Part shown: one piece after another, positions 1 through 8,684 of the stretch | How positions within the stretch are numbered: position 1 is the first letter of the stretch | Layout of the letters: each line of letters starts with the position of its first letter | NCBI GenBank assembly: GCA_964432995.1 | Contig: CAYSPU010000032.1 | Location: 1 to 31,108 of the forward strand | Length of the DNA stretch: 31,108 nt | Source of the DNA: CAYSPU01 sp964432995 | GTDB lineage: Bacteria; Verrucomicrobiota; Verrucomicrobiia; Limisphaerales; JAHDYP01 | Reading direction: 5' to 3' | Notes under the pieces: model-generated | Seen by the model: only the letters and a program-made list of their open reading frames with translations | Told to the model about the DNA's origin: nothing | Databases searched by the model: none | Position numbers and translations under genes: made by a program

Positions 1-424
1 CGAGGTTGTCATGGTCGACCACCCCGACCATGCGATCCCATCCCCGCCGGCGCATGGCTTCGTCGGTCGTGGAAAGGACTTGCGCCGGGTTCATGGCGTC
101 CTCGCCGCGGTGGAGGGTGTAGACGCCGACTTCGGCGGCGTGGAATGCCCCCAGACCCGCGCGGGCCTCCGGGGGCATGTCCACTTCTGCCAGCGCCAAC
201 CCGCCGCGAACCAAGCCCAGCGTCAAGCCTCCCACACTGAATTCGAACTTGGGGTCGAGATCGGTCGACAGCGCCTGGGCGACGCTCCGGCGCAGGGTGC
301 CGGCGTCCTTGCCCACGCGGAAGCAGCCGGCGCCTCCCACGGCGAGCGCCGCCAGCAGCAGTCCCAGCGCGCCCCGCCGGGCCCAGCCCGACCCTCGGCG
401 TCCCCATTGGAGATTGGTTCTCAC
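1..424 (-). CDS. Partial lipoprotein, probably DUF4252-like (3' end beyond window)
   Basis: The reading frame is open to the window edge, so the C-terminus is missing. I start it at a GTG at 424 because GGGAGG lies 4 nt upstream; an in-frame ATG at 451 is the alternative and has no ribosome binding site. The N-terminus has Arg residues, a hydrophobic stretch and a lipobox (AVGGAGC), which predicts a lipid-anchored envelope protein. The last visible part (RRRGWDRMVGVVDHDN) resembles the GGWERIVTAQKDAEDV segment of the protein encoded just upstream, so the two are probably diverged paralogues. The genes are on the same strand about 48 nt apart and probably form an operon. The DUF4252 assignment is inferred from this local similarity only, and no biochemical role is known. 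Confidence 0.7.
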   Translation of the reverse strand, partial: MRTNLQWGRRGSGWARRGALGLLLAALAVGGAGCFRVGKDAGTLRRSVAQALSTDLDPKFEFSVGGLTLGLVRGGLALAEVDMPPEARAGLGAFHAAEVGVYTLHRGEDAMNPAQVLSTTDEAMRRRGWDRMVGVVDHDNL

Positions 425-472
425 GGTTCCTCCCGATGGCAGTGGCTTCATCGCGTCAGCCCTGGTGCCACG

Positions 473-1033
473 TTACGACTTGGGCACCGCTTCGCCGGCT
501 TTCTTCAGTGGTTCGATGTTCAGGCGCTCCCCCAGTTGGGCAATCCGTTCCGGTTTGATGTTTCCCATCACGTTCACCAGCACGGCCTCCTTGTCGCCCG
601 ACAACACCGTTACCACCACGCCCTCGAGCACTTCGTCGCTCTTGGTCTTGACGTAGATCCCGACGTCCTCGGCGTCTTTCTGGGCGGTAACGATCCGTTC
701 CCAGCCGCCCCTGGCCAGTTTTTCGCGGATGGCTTTGACCCGCTGCTGCACCTCGGCTCGGTTGTCGTCGTCCAGGCCAATGACGTTCACGCGGATTCCC
801 TCCAGACCGCGCACCACGTCCGCCGCCTCGGCCTCGCTCTTGGGGATGAGGCGTGCGAAGAGCGAAATCAGCTCCTTCTTGATGTGGATTTCGACAAACT
901 CGCCGCCCGTCCTGGAGGGGGTGAACTCCCCGAAATCGGCCTCGCCGGGCAGCAAATCCGCCGCCATCACACAGTGCGGCCAGGTGGTACTGATCAGAGC
1001 CGCTCCCAACAGCCCGCAAATCAATCGTTTCAT
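473..1033 (-). CDS. Secreted DUF4252 domain protein
   Basis: The product is 186 aa. I chose the ATG at 1033, where MKRLICGLLGAALIS begins a signal peptide with likely cleavage after CVMA. The longer frame to 1153 adds only low-complexity residues. The mature part follows the DUF4252 pattern: FVEIHIKKELISLFARLI, then ADVVRGLEGIRVNVIGLD, a GGWERIV segment and a C-terminal VVVTVLSGDKEAVLVNVMGN strand pair. DUF4252 proteins are small exported proteins of unknown function. In other bacteria they are often encoded near ECF sigma factors; none is visible here, though the neighbouring DNA is cut off. It precedes the lipoprotein at 1-424 in the same direction. Confidence 0.82.
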   Translation of the reverse strand: MKRLICGLLGAALISTTWPHCVMAADLLPGEADFGEFTPSRTGGEFVEIHIKKELISLFARLIPKSEAEAADVVRGLEGIRVNVIGLDDDNRAEVQQRVKAIREKLARGGWERIVTAQKDAEDVGIYVKTKSDEVLEGVVVTVLSGDKEAVLVNVMGNIKPERIAQLGERLNIEPLKKAGEAVPKS

Positions 1034-1490
1034 AGTCGTCAGTCTTTCGCGTTCGCCTTCGGTTTCTTTGGGGACTTTGTCCCCTTCCAGAGGAAACACC
1101 CGGGAGGGGAGGATGAAGTTGCAGGAATCGCCGGTGGGTTGGCACGTCGGCACGTCGGAGATCGGCGCGTCGGCGGGTTGGCTGGCGGATGTGCCAACGC
1201 GCCTTGGGGACCAAGAGGTTGCGACGGCGATGCGGGCAGCGTGGCAAGCAGGAGCGCCACGCCAAACCCGACTGGCAGCACGCCGACCGGATCCTGTGCT
1301 CGCGGATTCGAGTCAGAGCAGCCGCATGACCGACTCCGTCACGTGGCTTGCTCACGCGGGGCTGCCTCTGGTAGAAGACTCCTTGATTCATGTCAAAGCG
1401 GCGGCAGCGGACTGCCGCTACTTTGTGCCGCACGTGACCAGCGGGTGAGGCATGCTCCCCGAAGCGACCGACCGAACTGAAAGGCAATCT
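1034..1490. other. Intergenic region between divergent DUF4252 gene and hcp
   Basis: I see no convincing gene in this 457-bp stretch. It carries an inverted pair GGGGAC/GTCCCC near 1075-1090, a CGTCGG-rich stretch (1141-1190) flanked by GTTGGCAC (1138-1145) and GTGCCAAC (1191-1198), and a stem-loop at 1394-1425. Both divergent promoters must lie here, but I cannot identify clear -35/-10 boxes. Confidence 0.5.
1394..1425. repeat. Stem-loop upstream of hcp
   Basis: GCGGCAG (1401-1407) pairs with CTGCCGC (1412-1418) around a CGGA loop. An outer CAAAG/CTTTG pair (1394-1398 and 1421-1425) extends the stem past a 2-nt internal mismatch. It ends 65 nt before the hcp start. It could be a REP-like intergenic element or part of the hcp leader; there is no T-tract to suggest a terminator. 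Confidence 0.5.
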
Positions 1491-3140
1491 ATGTTTTGCT
1501 ACCAGTGTGAACAGACCTTCCGGACCACCGCCTGCACCACCAGCGGCGTTTGCGGCAAGACCCCCGAGACGGCGGCTCTCCAGGACCTCCTGCTTCACGC
1601 CGCCAAAGGCATTGCCCAATACGCGCACCGCGCGCGGGCTCTGGGCGCCCACGACCGGGCCATAGACCGCTTCATTGTCCAGGCCCTGTTCACCACGGTC
1701 ACCAACGTGAACTTCGATCCCGAACGCCTGGGCCAGCAGGTGCGGCAGGCGGCGGCTCTCCGGGATCGCGCCCGCCAACTGTATGCAGACGCTTGCGCGA
1801 AGGCCGGCCGCACTCCCGAGACCTTGACCGGCCCGGCCACGTGGCAGCCGGCGGATTCCCTGCCCGGCCTCATTCAGCAAGGCGAGGCGGTCTCGATTCT
1901 CGGCCGCAAACAGTCGCTCGGCGACGATCTCACCGGTCTCCAGGAACTCCTCACCTATGGCGCCAAGGGCGCCGCCGCTTACGCCGAACACGCCCGCATC
2001 CTCGGCGTTGAAACCGACGAAGCCTACGCGTTTTTCGCCGAAGCGCTGGACGCCCTGACCGTCGCCCAGCCGACGGTCGACCAACTGCTTCCGCTGAACC
2101 TCCGCTGCGGCGCGGCCAACCTGAAGGTCATGGAGATGCTCGACACCGCCCACACCGGCACCTACGGGCACCCCGTCCCCACGCCCGTGCGCGTGGAACC
2201 GATCCCGGGCAAGGCCATCGTCGTCTCCGGCCACGATCTTCGCGACCTCGAGTTGCTGCTCCAGCAGACGGCCGGCAAGGGCATCAACGTCTATACGCAT
2301 GGCGAGATGCTCCCGGCGCACGGGTATCCCAAGCTCAAGGCCTATCCGCACCTGGTCGGCAATTACGGCGGCGCCTGGCAGGATCAGGCCGACGAGTTTG
2401 ACAAGTTCCCCGGCGCCATCCTGATGACCACGAACTGCATCCAGAAGCCCCGGGACGGCTATTTCAAACGGATCTTCACCTCCGGGCTCGTGGCCTGGCC
2501 CGGCGTCCGCCACATTGCCAACCACGATTTCACCCCGGTGATCGAAGCCGCCCTTGCCGCCCCCGGATTCACCCAAGCCGGCCCGGATAAGACCATCCTC
2601 GTCGGCTTCGGCCACAACGCCGTCCTCGGCGTCGCCGACCAAGTCGTCAGCGCGGTCAAGTCCGGTGCCATTCGCCACTTCTTCCTGGTGGGCGGTTGCG
2701 ACGGGGCCAAGCCGGGGCGGGATTACTACACAGACTTTGCCGAGGCGGTGCCCAAGGACTGCGTGATCCTGACGTTGGCCTGCGGGAAGTATCGCTTCAA
2801 CAAGCTGGACTTTGGGACGATTGGCGGCATCCCACGCCTACTGGACGTGGGCCAGTGCAACGACGCCTATTCGGCCATTCAGATTGCCGTGGCGTTGTCC
2901 AAGGCGTTCCAGTGCGGGGTGAACGACCTGCCGCTCTCCCTGGTTCTCTCGTGGTACGAGCAGAAGGCGGTGGCGATCCTGCTGACGCTGCTGCACTTGG
3001 GCATCCGCAACATCCGGCTGGGGCCATCCCTGCCGGCGTTTGTCAGCCCGAACGTCCTCAAGGTGCTGGTCGAGAAGTTCAATCTCACGCCCATCACCAC
3101 TGCGGAGAAGGACCTCCAGGCGATCCTGAAGGCGGCCTGA
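1491..3140 (+). CDS. hcp: Hybrid cluster protein / hydroxylamine reductase, class I type
   Basis: This 549-aa protein is a full-length prismane (Hcp) protein. It acts in the cytoplasm and is linked to NO detoxification, protein S-nitrosylation and hydroxylamine reduction. The ATG at 1491 has AAGG about 8 nt upstream, and the longer frame to 1452 is not needed. The N-terminal cluster ligands C3, C6, C15 and C21 have the CX2CX8CX5C spacing of class I enzymes, typical of anaerobes and facultative anaerobes. All hybrid-cluster ligands of the family appear conserved: H248, E272 (HGEML), C316 (TTNC), C403 (GGC, the persulfide position), C431 (LACG), C456 (VGQC) and E490 (SWYEQKA). No Hcr-type NADH reductase is adjacent, so its electron donor is unknown. 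Regulation by an NO-responsive factor would be expected but I see no clear operator. Confidence 0.97.
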   Translation: MFCYQCEQTFRTTACTTSGVCGKTPETAALQDLLLHAAKGIAQYAHRARALGAHDRAIDRFIVQALFTTVTNVNFDPERLGQQVRQAAALRDRARQLYADACAKAGRTPETLTGPATWQPADSLPGLIQQGEAVSILGRKQSLGDDLTGLQELLTYGAKGAAAYAEHARILGVETDEAYAFFAEALDALTVAQPTVDQLLPLNLRCGAANLKVMEMLDTAHTGTYGHPVPTPVRVEPIPGKAIVVSGHDLRDLELLLQQTAGKGINVYTHGEMLPAHGYPKLKAYPHLVGNYGGAWQDQADEFDKFPGAILMTTNCIQKPRDGYFKRIFTSGLVAWPGVRHIANHDFTPVIEAALAAPGFTQAGPDKTILVGFGHNAVLGVADQVVSAVKSGAIRHFFLVGGCDGAKPGRDYYTDFAEAVPKDCVILTLACGKYRFNKLDFGTIGGIPRLLDVGQCNDAYSAIQIAVALSKAFQCGVNDLPLSLVLSWYEQKAVAILLTLLHLGIRNIRLGPSLPAFVSPNVLKVLVEKFNLTPITTAEKDLQAILKAA

Positions 3141-3169
3141 GGCCTCCGCGATCGACCGCGACCTGGCAC

Positions 3170-4492
3170 TCAGTCCTTCCGCCGCAGTTGGTAGTAGCCC
3201 TGTGGGCTGGAGGGTGGCAGGAGCACCGTGTTTCGACCGTCCATGACGGCGGGGGTGTTGGTCACGGGCATCCATTCACCGGCGTCCACCTCCTGGCGCC
3301 ATTCCAACTGGTAGGCGTTGGCCGACACCGGCCAGGAGACGGTCAGGTTCAGGCCGATCGCCAGCTCGGGCGCCGGTTCGCGCGGCAGAACCTGCTGCAC
3401 AAACAGCTCGTACCCGTTTGTCCCTTGGTTGCCTGAGCCCGATTCCTGGGTGAAGATGCCGACGGCGTCAAAGATGCCGGTCGGCGCGGCGCCCAGGCTG
3501 TAGCGCGGGTGGCGCAGCGTGAAGAAGCGGCCAGCTCCGTCGGTCACCGTGCAGAGGCGGTCGCTCCAGGCGTTGGTGGCGTTCCATCCCTGGGTCGAGA
3601 GCAGCGTGAGGTCGTTGATGCGGACGCGCATTCCCTGGTAATGCTCCCCGCCGGTAGCCCGGGTCGGATCGAAGAGGGGCAGCCAACTCGACCGATCTTC
3701 CGCCGTGCCGCCCGGTTGCATCACCTCCGCCAAGGTAATGACCTCCGGCGCCGGCAACCCATACTCCGCCGTCACCAGGCGGAGCTCGAAGTTGTAGTCC
3801 GGGTTCAGGTCGTGGCCTTCGTTGATATTGCGCTTGCCCCCGTAGAACAACGACTGGCGCGCGGTGACCTCGATCAGATCGCCGGCGCGGAAAGGACGCA
3901 GGGTCACCGGGTCATGGTTCAGCCGCAGCACTTCCGCCGCCCACGCCTCGTCCGAGTAACTCAGTTCGTCGCCGACCCAGGCGAGGCTGCCGTAGTTCTG
4001 GCCCATCCAACAGGTGGTGCCGCCGCGATCCCCGGCTTCGCCTGCCTGGAAGGTGATCTGCCATTCACCGCCCATGCTTGTGGGGTTGGCGGCGAAGTTG
4101 GGTGCGGCATTCAACATCTCATCCGGGTTGCAGAGCAGCACGCCGCGGATGGCAAAGGGGAACTCGGGGCTCCAGGCGCTGGTGCCGGTCGCGGTGACCG
4201 CCTGGAGGTTGGAGTGCGTCTCCGCCGCCAGCATCGTGGCGGTCAGCACCCACACTCCGGAGATGAACGCCAGGAACCGCCCTCCCCCGACCGCGTGGGG
4301 ACGCAGCCCCCGATCGCTTTCTGAGGCGTTGAACCGCGGCCCCGCCGACCCGCAGGGCGAGTCCGGCCTGGGCGGCCCATCGGGCTGTGGCGCGGACAGG
4401 TTGCGATCCGTTGGCGGTGAGCAGAAACGACCTTGGCTCCCGGGGAGGCGGGACGCGGCTTGACGGGCGGGCTCCTGGGATGTTACGTTCAT
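3170..4492 (-). CDS. Secreted protein with OB-fold-like domain and C-terminal YYQL module
   Basis: The product is 440 aa from the ATG at 4492; a TTG at 4528 is also open. The N-terminal 60 or so residues are Pro/Arg-rich and look untranslated, while a hydrophobic segment (RFLAFISGVWVLTATMLA) looks like the true signal peptide. The real start may therefore be an unrecognised codon further in. The middle (about residues 250-375) has the beta-strand pattern of OB-fold modules found in secreted nucleases (YQGMRVRINDLTLL, CTVTDGAGRFFTLR, FDAVGIFTQ, GYELFVQQV), but no nuclease domain follows. The C-terminus (LTVSWPVSANAYQLEW to GYYQLRRKD) matches a module seen on three other secreted proteins in this window. 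Function unknown; export or surface location is inferred. Confidence 0.72.
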   Translation of the reverse strand: MNVTSQEPARQAASRLPGSQGRFCSPPTDRNLSAPQPDGPPRPDSPCGSAGPRFNASESDRGLRPHAVGGGRFLAFISGVWVLTATMLAAETHSNLQAVTATGTSAWSPEFPFAIRGVLLCNPDEMLNAAPNFAANPTSMGGEWQITFQAGEAGDRGGTTCWMGQNYGSLAWVGDELSYSDEAWAAEVLRLNHDPVTLRPFRAGDLIEVTARQSLFYGGKRNINEGHDLNPDYNFELRLVTAEYGLPAPEVITLAEVMQPGGTAEDRSSWLPLFDPTRATGGEHYQGMRVRINDLTLLSTQGWNATNAWSDRLCTVTDGAGRFFTLRHPRYSLGAAPTGIFDAVGIFTQESGSGNQGTNGYELFVQQVLPREPAPELAIGLNLTVSWPVSANAYQLEWRQEVDAGEWMPVTNTPAVMDGRNTVLLPPSSPQGYYQLRRKD

Positions 4493-4525
4493 AGCCGTCA
4501 GTGTTACGTCAGCATTCGTGTTACG
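4481..4525. promoter_or_regulatory. Three TGTTACG direct repeats between divergent genes
   Basis: TGTTACG occurs at 4481-4487, 4502-4508 and 4519-4525, spaced 21 and 17 bp apart, roughly two helical turns. The last two copies are GTGTTACG. They straddle the 5' end of the minus-strand secreted protein gene and lie just upstream of the methyltransferase GTG start. This suggests an operator for a factor controlling one or both genes. It is sequence-based inference only, and I recognise no known regulator site. Confidence 0.35.
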
Positions 4526-4540
4526 CAATTCAAATCACGT

Positions 4541-5170
<630 letters not shown>

Positions 5171-5225
5171 GCGGAGCGGACCGGGGCAGGGGGCGGGGGT
5201 TTGCCGGGCTGTGCGCGCGGACTTC

Positions 5226-7565
5226 TCAGGCTGGCTGGAGCACGCGCCGGATGGCCTGCGACAGGTCTTCCATGGCGAGAGGTTTGAGCACGACGTCGCG
5301 GATGCCGAGGGCGCGGGCGGTTTCGACGGTCCAGGTGGTGCTGAAGCCGGTGGCCAGGAGCACGGGGAGGCGGGGTCGGCGTTGCAGCACGCGCGTGGCG
5401 AGGTCGATGCCGGTCATCCCCGGCATCGTCATGTCGGTGATCACCAACTGGAAATCGTCGGGGTGCGACTCGAACAGTTCGAGGGCGCCGTGCGGGTCGA
5501 GGATGGCGGTGACGCGATAGCCCATTCGCTCGAGCATGCGCTTGGCGGCGAGGACGAGGGCCGGTTCGTCGTCGACGAACAGCACGTGTTCTCCCTGTCC
5601 GCGGAGCAGGAGGTTGGTGGCGGGTTCCCGGGCGGGGCCGGTGCCAGCGTAGACGGGGAGGTAGATCCGGAAGGTGGTGCCTTGGCCGAGTTGGCTTTCG
5701 ACGCGGATGGCGCCTTCGTGCTCCTTGATGATGCCGTGGACGACGGCGAGGCCGAGGCCGGTGCCTTCTCCGGGGCCTTTGGTGGTGAAGAAGGGGTCGA
5801 AGATCCGTTTGAGGGTCGCGGCGTCCATTCCGTGGCCGGCATCCCTGACTTCGAGGCGGACGTACGGGCCGGGGCGGAGGTCCGGGTTGGTTTCGGCCGT
5901 ACGCGCGTCGACCTGGACGGGATGGAGCGCGATGGCCAACCGGCCGACGCCCCCGCGCATGGCATGGGCCGCATTGGTGCAGAGGTTGAGCAGCACCTGG
6001 TGGATCTGGGTAGGATCGGCCAGCACAACCGGGGAGTCGGACGGGCATTCGGCGAGGATTTCGATGGTGGCAGGCAATGCCGAGCGCAGGAGCTTGAGGG
6101 ATTCCGTGACGACGGGCCCCAGGGAGAGCGGACGCCGCTCGTGCTGTGCCCGCCGGCCAAACGCCAGGATCTGCCGCACGAGTTCCTCGGCGCGCTTTGC
6201 CGACTTCAGCAGATTGGCGAGGGACTCCTGGACTTCGGCGTTTTCCCCGGCATCCATGCGGGCGAGTTCGGCGAAGGCAACGATGGCGGCGAGGATGTTG
6301 TTGAAATCGTGGGCGATGCCGCCGGCCAGGGTGCCGATGGCCTCCATCTTCTGCGCCTGGCGGAGTTGGGACTCGAGTTGTTCGCGGGCCTCTTCCGCCA
6401 GCCGGCGTTCGGTGATGTCCACCACCACTCCCTGGAACAGGACGCTGCCATCGGCCTCCATCGTCGGCTCCGCATAAGCGCGAAGCCATCGGTGTTCGCC
6501 CCGAGCTGTCACCACGGGAATCTCGTATTCCGACCGGGTGAACCGGTCCAGCGGTCTTTGCAGTTGCTGATCGAGACCTTCTCGCGCCGCGGCGGTCATG
6601 TGTTGGAAGAAGGCGTCCGGATCCCGCATGATCGCCTCCGCGGACACCCCCACGAGGCCGTCGACCCGTTCGCTGACGAAGGGGAACGACCGATGGCCAT
6701 CCGGATGGAGGCGGAACTGGAAGACCACACCGGGCACGGTGGAAACGAGGGATCGGAACCGCTCCTCGCTGCGACGCAGCGCTTCCTCCGACTGCTGCCG
6801 GGTTGTGATGTCTTCCACCAGCGAGGTCACTCCGATGACCTCACCACGTTCATCCACGAGCGGGGTGTTGTACCATTCGCATTCGATGATCCGCCCATCC
6901 CGCGTGACGTTCCGGTTGCGATTTCGATACCCTCCTTCTCCCTTGAGCAGTGCCTGCCAAACGGGCTGCAACTGCGTCCACGTTGATTCCGGCACGATCA
7001 TCGAGACTGGTTTTCCCCGCGCCTCCGCGGGCGCGTAGCCGAAGATCCGCTCCGCGGACGGGTTCCACGCCACCACCCGGCCGTTGGCATCCCACTCGAT
7101 GACCCCGAGAGGGGTTTGGGCAAAATGGAGGCGCTGGCGTTGTTCGCTCTGGCGAAGGGCGGCCTCGGCCCGGCGTCGTTCCCGTCGTTCCTTGGCCTCC
7201 CGCAGTTCCCGGTCGACCGCCGGCAGGAGCCGGCCGAGGTTCTGTTTGAGGACGAAGTCGTGGGCTCCGGATTTCATGCCTTCCACGGCCATTTCCTCGC
7301 TGATGGCCCCGGAGACCAGAATGAAGGGGAGATCGAGTCCGGACTCCTGCACCTGACGCAGTGCTTCCCGGCCTCCGAACCCGGGGAGGGAGTAGTCCGA
7401 CAGCACGAGGTCCCACTCCGCGCTCTGGAGCGCCCGGCGCAATTCGGCCTCCGTAGCGACGCGTTGCGACTGCGGATTGTAGCCCCCCTTGCGCAGTTCC
7501 CGAAGCAGAAGCAGCGCGTCCTCCTGGCAGTCCTCAACCAACAACACTCGCAAGAGCCGCGTCAT
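5226..7565 (-). CDS. Hybrid sensor histidine kinase, REC-PAS-PAS-HisKA-HATPase-REC
   Basis: The product is 779 aa from the ATG at 7565, 20 nt after the stop of the upstream response regulator gene. There is no transmembrane segment, so it is cytoplasmic. An N-terminal receiver (residues 1-120, phospho-Asp D57 in LVLSDYSLPG) leads through a coiled linker (RELREAKERRERRRAEAALRQS) to two PAS domains (about 147-260 and 275-395). The HisKA domain carries the phospho-His in GGIAHDFNN. A HATPase_c domain follows (LNLCTNAAHAM, RDAGHGMDAATLKRIFDPFF, GTGLGLAVVHGI), then a C-terminal receiver (HVLFVDDEPA, VITDMTMPGM). It is paralogous to the kinase at 19243-21885. It probably takes input from a phosphorelay as well as from PAS ligands. 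The stimulus and output are unknown. Confidence 0.95.
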   Translation of the reverse strand: MTRLLRVLLVEDCQEDALLLLRELRKGGYNPQSQRVATEAELRRALQSAEWDLVLSDYSLPGFGGREALRQVQESGLDLPFILVSGAISEEMAVEGMKSGAHDFVLKQNLGRLLPAVDRELREAKERRERRRAEAALRQSEQRQRLHFAQTPLGVIEWDANGRVVAWNPSAERIFGYAPAEARGKPVSMIVPESTWTQLQPVWQALLKGEGGYRNRNRNVTRDGRIIECEWYNTPLVDERGEVIGVTSLVEDITTRQQSEEALRRSEERFRSLVSTVPGVVFQFRLHPDGHRSFPFVSERVDGLVGVSAEAIMRDPDAFFQHMTAAAREGLDQQLQRPLDRFTRSEYEIPVVTARGEHRWLRAYAEPTMEADGSVLFQGVVVDITERRLAEEAREQLESQLRQAQKMEAIGTLAGGIAHDFNNILAAIVAFAELARMDAGENAEVQESLANLLKSAKRAEELVRQILAFGRRAQHERRPLSLGPVVTESLKLLRSALPATIEILAECPSDSPVVLADPTQIHQVLLNLCTNAAHAMRGGVGRLAIALHPVQVDARTAETNPDLRPGPYVRLEVRDAGHGMDAATLKRIFDPFFTTKGPGEGTGLGLAVVHGIIKEHEGAIRVESQLGQGTTFRIYLPVYAGTGPAREPATNLLLRGQGEHVLFVDDEPALVLAAKRMLERMGYRVTAILDPHGALELFESHPDDFQLVITDMTMPGMTGIDLATRVLQRRPRLPVLLATGFSTTWTVETARALGIRDVVLKPLAMEDLSQAIRRVLQPA

Positions 7566-7585
7566 ACTCCGTGCCCGACACCGAC

Positions 7586-8020
7586 TCAAGGCGGCGGCTC
7601 GTTGAGAAGCAGCCAGTAGAGCCCCAAGTGGCCGGCCACCTTGACGAATTCCTCGAAGTCCACCGGCTTGCGGATGTAACTGGTCGCCCCCAACTCGTAG
7701 CAGCTCGCCACGTCCTGTTCCTCCTTCGACGAGGTCAGCACCACCACCCGAACCAGCCGGGTTCGCGCGTCGGCCCGCAGCCGCCGCAGGACTTCCAGGC
7801 CGTCCATCTTGGGCAGCTTTAGGTCCAACAGGATCAGCCCCGGCTCGATCGCCGTGTCCCGACCCGCATGGACGCCCGCCCCGAAGAGGTAATCCGGAGC
7901 TTCCACCCCGTCCCGGGCGACGATGACCTCGTTCAGGATGTGGTTCTTGCGGAAGGCGCGCAGCGTCAGAGACACGTCATCCGGGTTGTCTTCGACCAGC
8001 AGAATCGGTTGTGGGCTCAT
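7586..8020 (-). CDS. Single-domain CheY-like response regulator
   Basis: This 144-aa protein consists only of a receiver domain. The start at 8020 (MSPQPILLVEDNPDDV) is chosen because upstream in-frame sequence is intergenic. The acidic pocket (E10, D11), phospho-acceptor D66 (LILLDLKLPKMDG), the switch Thr (VVVLTSS) and the Lys of YIRKP are all present. It resembles the Rcp1-like receivers usually encoded beside PAS hybrid kinases. It lies 20 nt upstream of the kinase gene at 5226-7565, so the two are very likely co-transcribed and form a phosphotransfer pair. There is no DNA-binding or enzymatic output domain. Confidence 0.95.
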   Translation of the reverse strand: MSPQPILLVEDNPDDVSLTLRAFRKNHILNEVIVARDGVEAPDYLFGAGVHAGRDTAIEPGLILLDLKLPKMDGLEVLRRLRADARTRLVRVVVLTSSKEEQDVASCYELGATSYIRKPVDFEEFVKVAGHLGLYWLLLNEPPP

Positions 8021-8109
8021 TCCGGTTGCGACGGCGCGCATAGTAGGCCGCCGGCTTGGGAGTGTGAAGAAAAAACACCGCGCATTCATGGGACAGCGGC
8101 GCATCCCCA

Positions 8110-8221
8110 GGTTGTCGGTGGGCGGCCAGCACCGTCTGGCCGCTCCCAGAACCGGTTTCCCCATCGCTGAGCGGGCAACGGTGTTGCCCGCCCACCGACG
8201 GGGACTGGTGACCGACAACCT
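8110..8221. repeat. Nested inverted repeats between regulator and cytochrome genes
   Basis: This divergent intergenic stretch contains GCGGCCAG/CTGGCCGC (8122-8129 and 8136-8143) and a perfect 9-bp stem GCGGGCAAC/GTTGCCCGC with a 3-nt loop (8171-8191). A longer outer pair GTCGGTGGGCG/CGCCCACCGAC (8114-8124 and 8190-8200) and GGTTGTCGGT/ACCGACAACC also enclose it. The arms overlap, so alternative folds are possible. It may be a composite REP-like element or a structured leader. Confidence 0.55.
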
Positions 8222-8298
8222 CCGGATGCACTGCATCGACAGTCTCCGGTGAGTTTCCGGTTGACGCCCGGCGTCGAACCGGTGGATAGAAGCGTCGC

Positions 8299-8646
8299 AT
8301 GCCGACACATTCCATGAAAAGGATCGTTCTGCTGGCGTCTGCCATCTTCATGGTCCTCGGGGTGACCAGGGCCCTTGCCGCGGACGCGAAGGAGAATTGG
8401 ACGAAGCACTGTGCCCGGTGCCACGGCGAAGATGGCAAAGGCCAGACCGCCAGGGGCAGGAGGACCAGGCTCAAGGATTACACTTCCGCCGCCGACCAGA
8501 AGAAATTCACGGACGAGGAAGCCATCCGGATCACCGAGGAGGGCAAGAAGGAAGGTGGCAAGACCGTGATGAAGGGCTACTCCGCGATTCTCAGCGACGC
8601 CGAGATCAAGGCCCTCGTGAAGCACGTCCGGGAATTCAAGAAGTAG
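8299..8646 (+). CDS. Monoheme class I cytochrome c, periplasmic
   Basis: The product is 115 aa from the ATG at 8299; an ATG at 8314 (MKRIVLLASAIF) is an equally plausible start. A signal peptide ends near LAADA. One heme site CARCH (C38, C41, H42) follows, with a GEDGKGQ continuation and a distal Met, probably in GKTVMKGYSA, as in small class I cytochromes c. It would shuttle electrons in the periplasm. The next gene on the same strand, 38 nt downstream, encodes a multiheme cytochrome c/b protein, so this one is the obvious candidate partner. Confidence 0.92.
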   Translation: MPTHSMKRIVLLASAIFMVLGVTRALAADAKENWTKHCARCHGEDGKGQTARGRRTRLKDYTSAADQKKFTDEEAIRITEEGKKEGGKTVMKGYSAILSDAEIKALVKHVREFKK

Positions 8647-8684
8647 CCCTGCGTCGATTCGATTGCCGATCGGCACGGTTGTTC

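Noticed and set aside
456..2678. 740-codon minus-strand frame across DUF4252 and hcp
   Set aside because: It spans two well-supported genes and an intergenic region and shows no family features.
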